A stretch of DNA of 64,000 bases from assembly GCA_024225635.1 (NCBI GenBank), contig JAAEMK010001070.1, positions 1 through 64,000 on the forward strand, given 5' to 3'. Origin of the DNA: Desulfobacteraceae bacterium (GTDB taxonomy: Bacteria; Desulfobacterota; Desulfobacteria; Desulfobacterales; Desulfobacteraceae). Positions 12,156 through 21,212 of this stretch are shown here, piece after piece. Numbering within the stretch: the stretch's first letter is position 1; each line of letters starts with the position of its first letter. The position numbers and the translations under genes are program-made. A model generated the notes under the pieces. That model was not told the DNA's origin. It saw only the letters and a program-made list of their open reading frames with translations, and made no database searches.

Positions 12156-13064
12156 ATGAATCCTTGCGACAAGGGCAATGTGCTGGATCAGCTTTTGACC
12201 CTTTTGACCCTCGAAACCATTGAAAAAAATATCTTCCGGGGCCGGAGCCAGGATCTGGGGTTCGGCACTGTGTTCGGGGGCCAGGTGCTGGGCCAGGCCC
12301 TGGCGGCCGCCACAAGCACGGTGGATTCCCTGTGCCGCCCCCACAGCCTCCACGGCTATTTCATGCGGCCCGGCGATCCGGCAAGGCCCATCGTCTACAC
12401 CGTGGATTGCATCAGGAACGGCAGAAGTTTCTTCACAAGACGGGTGGTGGCCGTGCAGAACGGAAAGGCCGTCTTTTCCATGTCCTGTTCGTTCCAAAGG
12501 GATGAACCCGGGTTTGATCACCAGGAAACCATGCCCGACATTCCCGGCCCTGAAGAAATCGCCCCCGAGACCGAGGGGGCGAAACGCCTTTCCGGGAAAA
12601 TAGCCCCCTGTTTTCTGGAAAAACTGCTTTCTCCAAAGCCCATTGATATACGGGTGGTCAACCCGGTGGATCCTTTAACCCCGAAGATCCTGCCGCCGGA
12701 GAAGTATGTCTGGTTCAGGGCTATTGCCCCCATGCCCGACGATATGGCGATCCATCGTCATATGCTGGCCTATGCCTCGGATTTTCACCTGGTCTCCACC
12801 TCCCTCTATCCCCATGGCAAGACCTATTGGCTGCCCGAAATGCAGGTGGCAAGCCTGGACCACGCCATCTGGTTTCACCGCGGGTTCAGGATGGACGACT
12901 GGCTACTCTACGCGATGAAGAGTCCCAGTGCTTCCAGGGGCCGGGGGCTGACAATGGGCAATATCTTCACCCGCACGGGCAGCCTTGTTGCCACGGTGGC
13001 CCAGGAGGGGCTGATCCGCCGTCTCACAGCCAGGAACGGTGGTAACTCTTTCTCCAGGAATTGA
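12156..13064 (+). CDS. tesB: Acyl-CoA thioesterase II
   Basis: A 302-residue TesB-family double-hotdog thioesterase, hydrolysing acyl-CoA to fatty acid and CoA. Recognisable stretches are FGGQVLGQALAAA, SLHGYFMRPGDP, IRNGRSFFTRRV and, in the second hotdog, LDHAIWFHRGFRMDDWLLY. Length fits the family (about 290). AAGGAGAG precedes the ATG at good spacing. It is a single gene between two minus-strand units. A 14-bp palindrome, GGGAATTAATTCCC, lies at 13078-13091 between it and the convergent TPR gene. Confidence 0.88.
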   Translation: MNPCDKGNVLDQLLTLLTLETIEKNIFRGRSQDLGFGTVFGGQVLGQALAAATSTVDSLCRPHSLHGYFMRPGDPARPIVYTVDCIRNGRSFFTRRVVAVQNGKAVFSMSCSFQRDEPGFDHQETMPDIPGPEEIAPETEGAKRLSGKIAPCFLEKLLSPKPIDIRVVNPVDPLTPKILPPEKYVWFRAIAPMPDDMAIHRHMLAYASDFHLVSTSLYPHGKTYWLPEMQVASLDHAIWFHRGFRMDDWLLYAMKSPSASRGRGLTMGNIFTRTGSLVATVAQEGLIRRLTARNGGNSFSRN

Positions 13065-13101
13065 GCCCGTTTTTCCCGGGAATTAATTCCCATGCAAACT
13101 G

Positions 13102-14424
13102 CTAGGGGAGGGGGGGCAGCTTTTTCAGGGCGCGCAGGGCCGCTTTTTTCTGCTTCTTGAAGCTGGCGGCCTTTTCCATGGCCCCCCGGGCAGGTTTCAG
13201 CTCTTTCAGGTTCCATTGGCAATACCCAAGCATAAGCCAGGCCCGGCCAGAAGAATCCTCGGCTGCCAGGCTGTCGAACAGGTCCCGGGCCTCCCGGTAC
13301 CGCTCCATGGTAAAGAGCAGGCTGCCCTTGATCATCTTAAGCTCCATGCAGGCGGCATGGTCGCGGATGCCTTGGTCCACGGCCTTAAGGGCCTCATCCA
13401 GGCGGTTCATCTGCTTAAGGGCGGTAACGATTTTTTTTACAAGCGCAGGCCGGCTTTGGGTACGGGCCAGCTCCTGGAAGAGATCCACCGCCTTGACGGG
13501 AATGCCCGTATGGAGGTGAAGATCGGCCAGAAGCCGCTTTTCGCTGTCGGTCAAGGGGGTGAGGTAGCTGTAGATGGTCATGGCCACCAGGGCCTTTTCC
13601 AGGCGGTTCTTGTCCAGGTTGAACCGGGCAAGCCCCTTCCACCACCTCGGCTCCAGGGGATATTCCCGGGTGAGATATTGGACAAAGGCCAGGGCCTTTG
13701 CATCCATTTTAAGGGTCATGTAATGGTAGAGCAGGGTCTCCTGCCACTGGGTTTTCACCTTGCCCTCAAGATTTGCCGCAAGGAACTCCATGTGGGGCAA
13801 CGCCTTCAGGGGCTTGTCCTGTGCCAGGAGGGCATGGACCATAAGCTCCCGCCACCGGGGCTTCATCTCCTCCCGGTGGTTCCGGAAGAGCCGGTCAAAC
13901 AGCGCCAGGGTCTCGGGATATGCCTGGGCGGAAAAAAAGGCGTTGGCCGCATAATAGAGAAGCATCCCCCTTTTTTCCTCCTCCCGGTCATAGCCGTTGA
14001 TGAAACTCTCCCCCGCCTTCTTGAACCGTTTCATGTCATAGCAGGCCCTGGCGAGGTTGAGCCAGGCTGGGGCAAAATCAGGGGCTTGCTCCAGGGCGGA
14101 TTCATAGGAGCTGGCCGCCTCGGAGACCCTGTCCGTTTCCATGTAGTAGTTGCCAAGGGTGAACAGGAGAAAGGGATGCACGGGTTTTTCCACTGTCCCA
14201 TGCTCAGCCTTGTAGGTTTCCAGCACCTCCAGGGCCTGGGCCGTCTTCTCCTCCCGGACAAGTTTCCGGGCCCGGTCCAGGGCTATCATGGAGGAGAAGG
14301 ACAGGTTGTCCTGGATCTCCCGGGCCGGGATTGAAACCGGCGCCGCCAGTATGGCCAGGAGAACCATGGGGCCCATTGCCCTTGTGAATATTCGTTTAAA
14401 GAGATCTATTCCTTTTGGATGCAC
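13102..14424 (-). CDS. TPR-repeat periplasmic protein of the TonB cluster
   Basis: A 440-residue protein with an N-terminal signal or anchor segment (MGPMVLLAILAAPVSIPA, about 17-34) followed by many tetratricopeptide-like helical repeats, for example FTLGNYYMETDRVSEAASSYESAL read in two parts near 108-131. It has no catalytic motif. TPR genes of this kind end TtpC-type TonB operons, where they assist energy transduction in a way that is not well defined. The start is GTG with AGGAG about 9 nt upstream. It is the last gene of the minus-strand uptake run, 20 nt after tonB. Confidence 0.75.
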   Translation of the reverse strand: MHPKGIDLFKRIFTRAMGPMVLLAILAAPVSIPAREIQDNLSFSSMIALDRARKLVREEKTAQALEVLETYKAEHGTVEKPVHPFLLFTLGNYYMETDRVSEAASSYESALEQAPDFAPAWLNLARACYDMKRFKKAGESFINGYDREEEKRGMLLYYAANAFFSAQAYPETLALFDRLFRNHREEMKPRWRELMVHALLAQDKPLKALPHMEFLAANLEGKVKTQWQETLLYHYMTLKMDAKALAFVQYLTREYPLEPRWWKGLARFNLDKNRLEKALVAMTIYSYLTPLTDSEKRLLADLHLHTGIPVKAVDLFQELARTQSRPALVKKIVTALKQMNRLDEALKAVDQGIRDHAACMELKMIKGSLLFTMERYREARDLFDSLAAEDSSGRAWLMLGYCQWNLKELKPARGAMEKAASFKKQKKAALRALKKLPPLP

Positions 14425-14444
14425 GGTTGGTTGCTCCTGGTGGT

Positions 14445-15116
14445 TTACTGTTCAAGCTCGAACCGGATGGTGGTGACCACCCAGGTGTTTACGTTGACGC
14501 CTTCGATAGTTCCCGGGGAGAACCGCCATTTTGGGAGCACATTGAGGACGCTCTGATCGAAAATGGTTTCGGGATCGGAATCCAGGATGGAGATCTGTTC
14601 CACACGGCCCTGGGCGTTCACCAGGAACTTCACCTTGACCCAGCCTTGGATTCCCCGCCGTTTTGCCTGGAAGGGATAGATGGGGGGCACATGGGTGACG
14701 GGGGTAAGGGTGTTGTCCAGCTCCCCTGGCGTATAGGCGTTGTCCATGGAATGGGGGTCAAGGGTCACCTGCTCCATGGGAAAAACAGGCAGCCCTGGGG
14801 TGGCCGGCAGGTTGGGGTTGAGCTGGAAATCCAGCCGGGGCAGGGGGGCGGGTTTCTGTTTTGAAAGGGCCCTGGGCTGCTTTTTTACCGGTTTTTCGGG
14901 TTTTGGCGGTTCCGGTTTGGGCGGCTTTTTCTCTTTTTTCCTCACCTCGGAATCCGGCCGTTTCAGGCGCACCACATTAACCTTTGAGGCGGCGGGGATG
15001 CTTCGGGTCAAGATATCTCCGTCCTGGTCAGTCATGAGGGGCATGAGGCTGAAAAAGAGCACGTTCAGCAGAATGGACACAAGGGCGGCGCCGATCCACG
15101 GCCAGAATTTTTTCAC
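14445..15116 (-). CDS. tonB: TonB-family energy transducer
   Basis: A 223-residue TonB. It has an N-terminal membrane anchor (WPWIGAALVSILLNVLFFSL), a Pro/Lys-rich linker (KKEKKPPKPEPPKPEKPVKK, about 60-79) and a C-terminal TonB domain with PPIYPFQAKRRGIQGWVKVKF read in parts, then WRFSPGTIEGVNV. It passes proton-motive energy from ExbB/ExbD to the outer-membrane receptor encoded in the same run. The GTG start directly abuts the exbD stop. The short form resembles TonB2 of the Vibrio TtpC system. Confidence 0.9.
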   Translation of the reverse strand: MKKFWPWIGAALVSILLNVLFFSLMPLMTDQDGDILTRSIPAASKVNVVRLKRPDSEVRKKEKKPPKPEPPKPEKPVKKQPRALSKQKPAPLPRLDFQLNPNLPATPGLPVFPMEQVTLDPHSMDNAYTPGELDNTLTPVTHVPPIYPFQAKRRGIQGWVKVKFLVNAQGRVEQISILDSDPETIFDQSVLNVLPKWRFSPGTIEGVNVNTWVVTTIRFELEQ

Positions 15117-15539
15117 TTAAAGGGCTCCCTTGGGCTGGCTGGCCGCAAGGCTGACATCCGTTGCGCCGGCAAGTTTGCATTCATCCATGACATTGATGGC
15201 CGTTCCCGTGTTGGAGTTCTTGTCAGCCACAATGACAACGCTGCCGTCCGGCTTTTCGGCCAGGGCCCGCTCCACATTGATGCGCACGGCCCTAAGATCA
15301 ATCTCCCGGTGGTCGATGAAAATCCCGTCGTCCTCGGTGATGGCCACAAGGATGGTGACATTCTCCTTGGGAATGGCCGTGGATGCGGTGGGCCGGTTCA
15401 CATCCACCCCTGTCTCCCTGACAAAGGAGGTGGTGACCAGGAAGAAGATCAACAGGATGAACACCATGTCGATCAGGGGAGCGATGTCAAGGGTCAGGGA
15501 TTTCTTGTTGGCTTTTCTGGCTGCTGTGATGTTTATCAT
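15117..15539 (-). CDS. exbD: ExbD-type biopolymer transport protein
   Basis: A 140-residue ExbD/TolR protein. The single membrane helix carries the essential aspartate in APLIDMVFILLIFFLVTTSF (about D24), and the periplasmic domain follows. With ExbB it forms the proton channel driving TonB. It lies between exbB (12-nt gap) and tonB (no gap). Confidence 0.92.
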   Translation of the reverse strand: MINITAARKANKKSLTLDIAPLIDMVFILLIFFLVTTSFVRETGVDVNRPTASTAIPKENVTILVAITEDDGIFIDHREIDLRAVRINVERALAEKPDGSVVIVADKNSNTGTAINVMDECKLAGATDVSLAASQPKGAL

Positions 15540-15551
15540 GGGTGGTTCCTG

Positions 15552-16163
15552 TTATACAAATCTCTGAAGATAGATGCCCGTGGAGGCGATGAGCCCCTTG
15601 AGCTTTTCCGCGCGCTTGACGAGAAATCCGTGCATGTACAGCCCGGGGATCGCCACCAGAAGTCCTGTCTGGGTGGTGACCAGGGCCTCGGAGATGCCCC
15701 CTGCCATTGCCCTGGCATTGCCGGTGCCGAACATGGAGATGATGTCAAAGGTGGCCATCATGCCGGTGACCGTGCCAAGCAGCCCCAGCAGGGGGGCCAC
15801 GGCCGCCAGTATCCCGATAAAGGCAAGATGCCTGTCCAGGACCGCAAGAAGCTCCATGACGGTCTCGTCCAGGATATAGCGGTCGATCCCGGGGTTGTGG
15901 GTGCGGTGCTTTAAAAACCGGGTCACCAGCAGGGATACCGCCCCCTTGTAGATTTCGGGGGGCGGCATTTCATTGTTTTTGACAAACTCTCCGGCCCGTT
16001 CCCGGGGCATGTTTTTCCGGTAGATGCGGTGGAAGAAAAACAGACGGTTGATGATCAGGGTCCACATCACCATGGAGACCGCCACCAGGGGGAACATGAC
16101 TATGCTGCCCGTCTGGAGATAGGCCACCATGGTCCAGAAAAGATGTGCCGCTTGATTTAACAT
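15552..16163 (-). CDS. exbB: ExbB-type proton channel protein
   Basis: A 203-residue MotA/TolQ/ExbB protein with a first helix (GSIVMFPLVAVSMVMWTLII) and the channel core LAAVAPLLGLLGTVTGMMATF and GGISEALVTTQTGLLVAIPG. The real start is ATG 16161-16163, which overlaps the stop of the upstream long ExbB by 7 nt. A longer open reading extends upstream but only shadows that gene. It is the canonical short ExbB of the cluster. Confidence 0.9.
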   Translation of the reverse strand: MLNQAAHLFWTMVAYLQTGSIVMFPLVAVSMVMWTLIINRLFFFHRIYRKNMPRERAGEFVKNNEMPPPEIYKGAVSLLVTRFLKHRTHNPGIDRYILDETVMELLAVLDRHLAFIGILAAVAPLLGLLGTVTGMMATFDIISMFGTGNARAMAGGISEALVTTQTGLLVAIPGLYMHGFLVKRAEKLKGLIASTGIYLQRFV

Positions 16164-17620
16164 TCCCTGTTCCCGAGGATAAATACGGCATTGACCATGG
16201 CCACGGCCTTCTCCTCCATGGTGGCGATCATGGTTTCCACCTGCCGGCTCAACAGGGTGTGGCAGAGCATGATGGGGATGGCCACGCACAGCCCCAGCAT
16301 GGTGGTGACCAGGGCCTCGGAGATGCCGCCGGACATCATCCTGGGATCGCTGGTGCCGTAAAAGGTGATCACATGGAAGGTGTTGATCATGCCGGTCACC
16401 GTGCCCAAAAGCCCCATGAGCGGGGCAATGGCCGCCAGCATGCCCAGGGTGGACAGGAAGCGTTCCAGGGGCGGAATCTCCCGCAGGATCGCTTCCTGGA
16501 GGGCGTTTTCCATGTCCGTCCGTTTCATGGCCCTGAACTCCATGCCCGCGGCCAGGGCCCGGGCCAGGGGCTTTTTTCCGTGGGCGGCTAAGAGCATGTC
16601 GCATGCCTCCCACTCATTGTTGGCCATGCGCTGCTTGAGCTCTTTCATGAATTTTGCCGCATCCAGGCGCTTGCGGGCCAGAAATAGGAGCCGCTCCAGG
16701 ATGATGAGGAACGCCAACAGGGCAATGCCCAGGATGGGCCACACCACCACGCCGCCCTTGGGAATCTGCTCAACCAGGCTCAGCTTATGGGTGAGCTGGC
16801 GCATGGCGCCCCCTTTTGAGACATCGATGGGCACCTCATCCGCCTTGCCGTTCATGTAGCGCTTGATCGCCTTCTGCATCACCAGGGGGGGCTGTTTTGA
16901 CAGGGCGAACAGCTGTTGGCTCTGGTCGGAAAAAAGCAGGAATCCCACCCGGCTGTCCACTTGATAGGCCGCGGTGAAGTTACCGAGGATGAGGCATTGG
17001 GCCGTGAGCTCCTTGCCGGCCTGGTCGATGATGCCGGCCTGTTCGATCCGGACCTGGCCCGATCCCAGGATCTCCTCCATGAGAAGGTCCTTCATGGTCC
17101 GGATATCCTCCATGGCCGGAAACTTGTCGGCCTTGATCAGGGGCCGGAGCTTGTCGGCCCTGCCCTTGACAATGGCGCTTTGGAGGCTGTGGTTCAGCAG
17201 GGTGTCAAGATCCTTGGCCGAGATGCGCACAAAGCCCGAGAGCTCCTTGACCACGGCATCCATCTCGGCAAGTTTCGCCCTGAGATCCGCCTCCCCGGCC
17301 GTGAGGGATTTAATGTCGGTCTGAATCTTAAGGTTCTGCTTTGCCAGGGCCTGGTTTTCTTTTTTCTTCTGGGCAATGGCCTGTTTCAGGGCCTTTTTGT
17401 CCAGGAAGATCGCTTCGCGGCTCTTTTGGGCCTCCTCCCGGGCGGTCTGCTTTTCAAGATTTGCCCTGTTGAGAAGATCGGTCCGTTGCCTTGCCGCCTC
17501 CTGGGCCGTGGCCCGCATGTCCTGGGTGGCCATGGCGGGCGCAATTGAAACCAGCAGGAGGAAAAGGACCATGGAGATGATCCTCGAAATTTTTACTGTG
17601 CGTTTTGCTATGGGTTTCAT
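16157..17620 (-). CDS. TtpC-like long ExbB with periplasmic coiled-coil extension
   Basis: A 487-residue protein with a signal peptide or anchor (about 14-31), a long charged coiled coil (about 33-130), a central soluble domain, then a C-terminal MotA/TolQ/ExbB channel domain (LGMLAAIAPLMGLLGTVTGM and GGISEALVTTMLGLCVAIP). This architecture matches TtpC, described in the Vibrio TonB2 system as an extra ExbB-like protein needed for transport. It overlaps the DUF3450-like gene by 4 nt upstream and exbB by 7 nt downstream. The partners named are from family knowledge; function here is inferred. Confidence 0.85.
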   Translation of the reverse strand: MKPIAKRTVKISRIISMVLFLLLVSIAPAMATQDMRATAQEAARQRTDLLNRANLEKQTAREEAQKSREAIFLDKKALKQAIAQKKKENQALAKQNLKIQTDIKSLTAGEADLRAKLAEMDAVVKELSGFVRISAKDLDTLLNHSLQSAIVKGRADKLRPLIKADKFPAMEDIRTMKDLLMEEILGSGQVRIEQAGIIDQAGKELTAQCLILGNFTAAYQVDSRVGFLLFSDQSQQLFALSKQPPLVMQKAIKRYMNGKADEVPIDVSKGGAMRQLTHKLSLVEQIPKGGVVVWPILGIALLAFLIILERLLFLARKRLDAAKFMKELKQRMANNEWEACDMLLAAHGKKPLARALAAGMEFRAMKRTDMENALQEAILREIPPLERFLSTLGMLAAIAPLMGLLGTVTGMINTFHVITFYGTSDPRMMSGGISEALVTTMLGLCVAIPIMLCHTLLSRQVETMIATMEEKAVAMVNAVFILGNREC

Positions 17621-18390
17621 TTGGGCACCACCTTTCCCAGGGGCAGGGTGAGGAAATCAACGGCCCTGCGCTTGGAACCCATCTCCACCGCCCGGGCGAT
17701 CTCCTGGTTGAAGGAGGCCGGCAACGGCTGCCAGGCGGATCTGGCCGGGTCAAATACCCCTGTGAGGCTGCCGTCCGGGGTTTTGCAGAACAAAGAGAGC
17801 CTGCCCAGGCGAAATATGTCCGCCAGGACCGTCTCGTTTTCAAGCTGGATCTTCTCCTGGTACACCTCGATGGTGTTGCCGTAATCGGCCTCGATAAATA
17901 GGGTCTCCATGGTTTTCCGGAATTTTTCGCTTACGGGGACGTCGCTTGCCTCGATGATGGTTTTAAGCTTTGCCACCCGGTGCTGCCTCTCCTGTTTTAG
18001 CATGGGGGGATCAAAGGCCACCAGGGTTTCGATCTCCTTAAGAACTGTCTTGAGAAAGGGGGCAAGGCCGGTGGATATCTCCTCCATATCCCCAAGGGCA
18101 AGGGTCAGCTGTTCAACCGTGGCCTCCCTGGCGGAGCGCTCCTTTTCCAGCTGCCGCTGCCGGTCCCAAAGCCGCTGGTGCTCCTGTTCAAGGGCCATGT
18201 ACTCGGCCGTGAGCGCCTCCTTTTCCTGGAACCATTGCTCCTGGTTTTTCTGGGTTTCCTGACGGATATTCACCGCCTGTTTCACGGAATCCCGCACTTT
18301 TTCCGTAAGGGGTTTGCCGTTTACCACTCCACCCAGGAGGAAAACGGTAACCACCGTCCACACCATGGACCATCCCGATCGTTTCAGCAC
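17617..18390 (-). CDS. DUF3450-like coiled-coil protein of the TonB cluster
   Basis: After a membrane or signal segment (MVWTVVTVFLLGGVVNG), the protein is rich in coiled coil (EALTAEYMALEQEHQRLWDR region), then has SEKFRKTMETLFIEADYGNT and a C-terminal globular part. DUF3450 proteins recur next to TtpC-type TonB genes. I place the start at GTG 18390, which has AGGAGG 4 nt upstream. The longer ATG reading from 18468 would run through a perfect hairpin at 18426-18451 and is unlikely. The biochemical role is unknown. Confidence 0.8.
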   Translation of the reverse strand: MLKRSGWSMVWTVVTVFLLGGVVNGKPLTEKVRDSVKQAVNIRQETQKNQEQWFQEKEALTAEYMALEQEHQRLWDRQRQLEKERSAREATVEQLTLALGDMEEISTGLAPFLKTVLKEIETLVAFDPPMLKQERQHRVAKLKTIIEASDVPVSEKFRKTMETLFIEADYGNTIEVYQEKIQLENETVLADIFRLGRLSLFCKTPDGSLTGVFDPARSAWQPLPASFNQEIARAVEMGSKRRAVDFLTLPLGKVVPK

Positions 18391-18425
18391 ACAACCTCCT
18401 GATTCTTCCTGCTGCCCATACATAT

Positions 18426-18451
18426 CCCCGGATCGTTTCGGCGATCCGGGG
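18426..18451 (-). other. Intercistronic stem-loop between receptor and TonB genes
   Basis: Perfect 10-bp arms CCCCGGATCG/CGATCCGGGG around a 6-nt loop, with no T run on either side. It may be an mRNA-processing or stabilising element that sets receptor levels apart from the TtpC/TonB genes. Confidence 0.6.
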
Positions 18452-18492
18452 ACGTTCCATTCATACATAAACGACTATACTTGAACTATTCT

Positions 18493-20487
18493 TTAAAAGC
18501 TTAACCTTACACCACCGTAAATGGCGGACCCATCCCGGGGCAGGCCGTAGGACTCTTCGTACTCTTCGTCAAACAGGTTGTCCACACCGGCGTAGAGGTG
18601 CATCATGCCCTTGAGCAGGCGCTGCTCGACCTTGAGGTTGACGATGGTATAATCCCCGAGGGAGGCCTTGACCACCGGGCTTCCGCCGCTGTAATGGTAC
18701 TGGTTCGCCACATGGAGGAGGCTTGAGTAGATGCTAAGGCCCCACCCGAACTCATAGTTGCCTTCAAGGGTGAACTTGTGCCCGGGCCTGTACTGGAGCT
18801 CATCCTTGAAGCTGCCGGAGGAGCGGTCCTCGGTCTCCATGTAGGTGTAGCCGGCCCGGACAAAGGCATTGTCCCTGAACCGTTTTTCCGTTGTCAGCTC
18901 AATCCCCTTGAACCTAAGCTCCTCGTTGTTTTCGTACAGGTCGGTGGCCTCGTCTTTTTCAATGTAATCCCTGGCATCGATGTAGAAGCCGGTCACGCCC
19001 ATCAGTATCCTTCCGGGCAGCATCTGCTCGATTCCCAGCTCATAGTTGTAGGACTCTTCCGTGGTGAGTTCGGGATTGCCGCCGCTGGTGGTCTCATGGA
19101 GCTGCTTGAGGGAGGGGAACCGGATCTTTTTGGCAAGAGAGCCTTTGATGCAGGTGGTGTCAAAGAGATAATAGGTGGCGCCGGCCTGGAAAAAGCCCTT
19201 GGAGTCGTCGCTGCCCGATTCCTTTTCAAGCCCGCTGTAACCGTATCCCAGGACCAGGTTGAGCTTGTCCAGGGGGGAGACCCTGTATTCGGCCGAAGCC
19301 GTGTAGATCTCAAGCTCCCAGTCGTTGTCAAACCCCTGGGCCTTGTTTTTCTTGTCGATCCGGGTGCCCTTGGAATCAAAACTGTGTTTCTCCCCGCCCA
19401 GGGAGAGGGTGACGCTGCCCGCCCCGTCAAGGTCATACCGGGTCTGGAGGGTACCGCCGCTCACTGCAGTGTCGTTTTTCTTTTCATAGGCGTTTTTCTT
19501 TTTCATGGTGGTGTAGGTGTCATCGTCGTACCGGTTTGACTCCTCCTCCATGGCGTTGGTGAACACCCAGCCCCGGAAGGAAAGGGGACCCTGAATGTCC
19601 AGGGCCGCGTTGAGCTGGGCGGAAAAGCCGTCAAAATCCTCCACCCGCTCATACTTGGGGCTTTTGTAGAAAGGATCTTTTTTGTCGTCAAGGATGCTCG
19701 GGGGACGGCCGTATTCCCCGGAAAGACAGTTCACCACCAGGCCCAGTTCCAAATTGTCCGTGACCGTGTAGCCCAGGTTGAAAAAGAGGTTTTGCCGCTT
19801 CCAGTCGCTGTTTTCCCGGAGTCCGCCGTTCTCGTTCCTGGTGGCGTCAAAATCGTCGGACACCCGGAACCCGTCGCTTTGGGCCATGCTGCCGCTGATG
19901 AAAAAGTCCAGGGCATCCTTTTTGCCGGAGAGGGAGAACCGGCTTCGGTGGGTCTGATCTTCCGAGATCTCAATGTCGGTCATCCCATGGAATCCCTCTT
20001 CTCCCTTTTGGGTGACCACGTTGAGAACACCGCCAAGGCCGCCCTGGCCGTAAAGCACGGACTGGTTGCCGAACCCAATGTCGATCTTTCCGATGTTCTC
20101 AACCGGAATGATGGTGGGGTCGAACTGGCCGTCATAGGTGGAGTTGAAGGGAATGCCGTTGAGAAGCAGCTGGGTGTGGCGGGAGCGGAAGCCCCGGAGG
20201 TTGATCCGGGGGGTGCCGGTGGTGGCCGTCCGGACCTGGACGCCGGGCATGAGGGCCACGGCTTCATCCAGGGTGCGGGCCCCCCGGGTCTCGATCTCTT
20301 GAGCCGTGATCCGGCGGATGGTGCCCGGGGTGCTGGCCGGGTCGGCCGTCTCCGTGACCACCACGTCTCCCAGGATATACATGCCTTTTTCCCCATCGTC
20401 CGGGGCCAGAGCCCGGGCATGGGCCCCAAGGGGCAGCAACATGCCGAGGAGGATTAAAAAAAGTCCGTTGAACAGGTGTCGATTCAT
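18493..20487 (-). CDS. TonB-dependent outer-membrane receptor
   Basis: A 664-residue receptor. It has a signal peptide (FLILLGMLLPLGAHARA), a TonB box (DVVVTETA, about 42-49), a plug domain (VALMPGVQVRT and INLRGFRSRHTQLLLNGIP) and a beta-barrel ending in phenylalanine (IYGGVRLSF), as outer-membrane barrels do. Barrel repeats and length fit a siderophore/vitamin-type importer. The substrate cannot be read from the sequence, and no cobalamin riboswitch was seen upstream. It sits between an ECF-type inner-membrane transporter and a complete TonB energising set, so all three probably serve one substrate. Confidence 0.92.
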   Translation of the reverse strand: MNRHLFNGLFLILLGMLLPLGAHARALAPDDGEKGMYILGDVVVTETADPASTPGTIRRITAQEIETRGARTLDEAVALMPGVQVRTATTGTPRINLRGFRSRHTQLLLNGIPFNSTYDGQFDPTIIPVENIGKIDIGFGNQSVLYGQGGLGGVLNVVTQKGEEGFHGMTDIEISEDQTHRSRFSLSGKKDALDFFISGSMAQSDGFRVSDDFDATRNENGGLRENSDWKRQNLFFNLGYTVTDNLELGLVVNCLSGEYGRPPSILDDKKDPFYKSPKYERVEDFDGFSAQLNAALDIQGPLSFRGWVFTNAMEEESNRYDDDTYTTMKKKNAYEKKNDTAVSGGTLQTRYDLDGAGSVTLSLGGEKHSFDSKGTRIDKKNKAQGFDNDWELEIYTASAEYRVSPLDKLNLVLGYGYSGLEKESGSDDSKGFFQAGATYYLFDTTCIKGSLAKKIRFPSLKQLHETTSGGNPELTTEESYNYELGIEQMLPGRILMGVTGFYIDARDYIEKDEATDLYENNEELRFKGIELTTEKRFRDNAFVRAGYTYMETEDRSSGSFKDELQYRPGHKFTLEGNYEFGWGLSIYSSLLHVANQYHYSGGSPVVKASLGDYTIVNLKVEQRLLKGMMHLYAGVDNLFDEEYEESYGLPRDGSAIYGGVRLSF

Positions 20488-20570
20488 TGTATTTCCGTTT
20501 CTGTTAAAAGGGTTGATGTTGGTAAATAGCCGTTTTTACACATAGGGTTCCATCCAAGTCAAATGAATTG

Positions 20571-20583
20571 TATGCCTGGCATA
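20571..20583. promoter_or_regulatory. Palindrome upstream of the TonB receptor
   Basis: TATGCC-T-GGCATA is a perfect 13-bp dyad located 84 bp upstream of the receptor start and just after the S-component gene. It could be an operator for a metal- or substrate-responsive regulator; no regulator is identified. Confidence 0.35.
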
Positions 20584-20621
20584 AGTATAACCATAACCAA
20601 CTAAGAATAACTCTTTTCTTT

Positions 20622-21176
20622 TCAGGTGTGTTTGTAAGTCCTGATGGCCTTTTCCATGAAGTGGGCACACAGCCCGCAGGCGATACCGATGATGGTATAG
20701 GTGACAAGGCCCGGATAAAACTTGACCAGCACCACTTCAAAGGGCTTTCCCACCATGAGGTTTATCCCGGATTTGGCCACATGCATGGACAGCGCCGCGA
20801 AAAGACCTTCCGCCATCCGGTTGACCACGGGGTGGCCCAGGGTGGGGAAAAGCCGCGTGATTTCGATAACAATGCCGGGGGCGACAAAGCGGACCACGTC
20901 CAGGATTCCCTTGCGTGAGCCGGCAATGACGGCGAATATGCCGGCGGCCATTCCCATGTACAGGGCCGCCCCCCGTTTGGGTACATAGGTGCTGCCGAAC
21001 ACCATGAAAAAGATGTAGAGGATGTAGGAGTGGCCCGGCAGGTTGAGATCCAGGCGCAGCATCTGCTTGACCGCCACCGACACCAGGGCGAACAGGGTCA
21101 GCATGATCATCTCGGAGATGGCCAGCCGGTTGGATGCTTCAGGCGGTTCATTGTTCAGCATGGGTTTCTTGTTCAC
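20622..21176 (-). CDS. Integral membrane protein, probable ECF substrate-binding S component
   Basis: A 184-residue hydrophobic protein with about five or six membrane helices (for example SEMIMLTLFALVSVAVK, YILYIFFMVFGSTYV, ALYMGMAAGIFAVIAG, YPGLVTYTIIGIACGLC). Size and context fit an S component that binds the substrate and docks on the ECF module encoded directly upstream. It matches no S family I can name. The start is GTG 21176 with AAGGA upstream. The gap to the ECF gene is 36 nt. Confidence rests mostly on context. Confidence 0.65.
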   Translation of the reverse strand: MNKKPMLNNEPPEASNRLAISEMIMLTLFALVSVAVKQMLRLDLNLPGHSYILYIFFMVFGSTYVPKRGAALYMGMAAGIFAVIAGSRKGILDVVRFVAPGIVIEITRLFPTLGHPVVNRMAEGLFAALSMHVAKSGINLMVGKPFEVVLVKFYPGLVTYTIIGIACGLCAHFMEKAIRTYKHT

Positions 21177-21212
21177 TTAGGTTTCCTTCATGATTGTTTC
21201 CGGTTTCGGGGA

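Noticed and set aside
13216-14334. 372-codon plus-strand frame over the TPR gene
   Set aside because: Gly/His/Leu-rich antisense shadow of the TPR protein, with no start signal.
20488-20621. Cobalamin riboswitch before the TonB receptor
   Set aside because: The gap is too short and lacks the conserved strings; only a 13-bp palindrome is seen.
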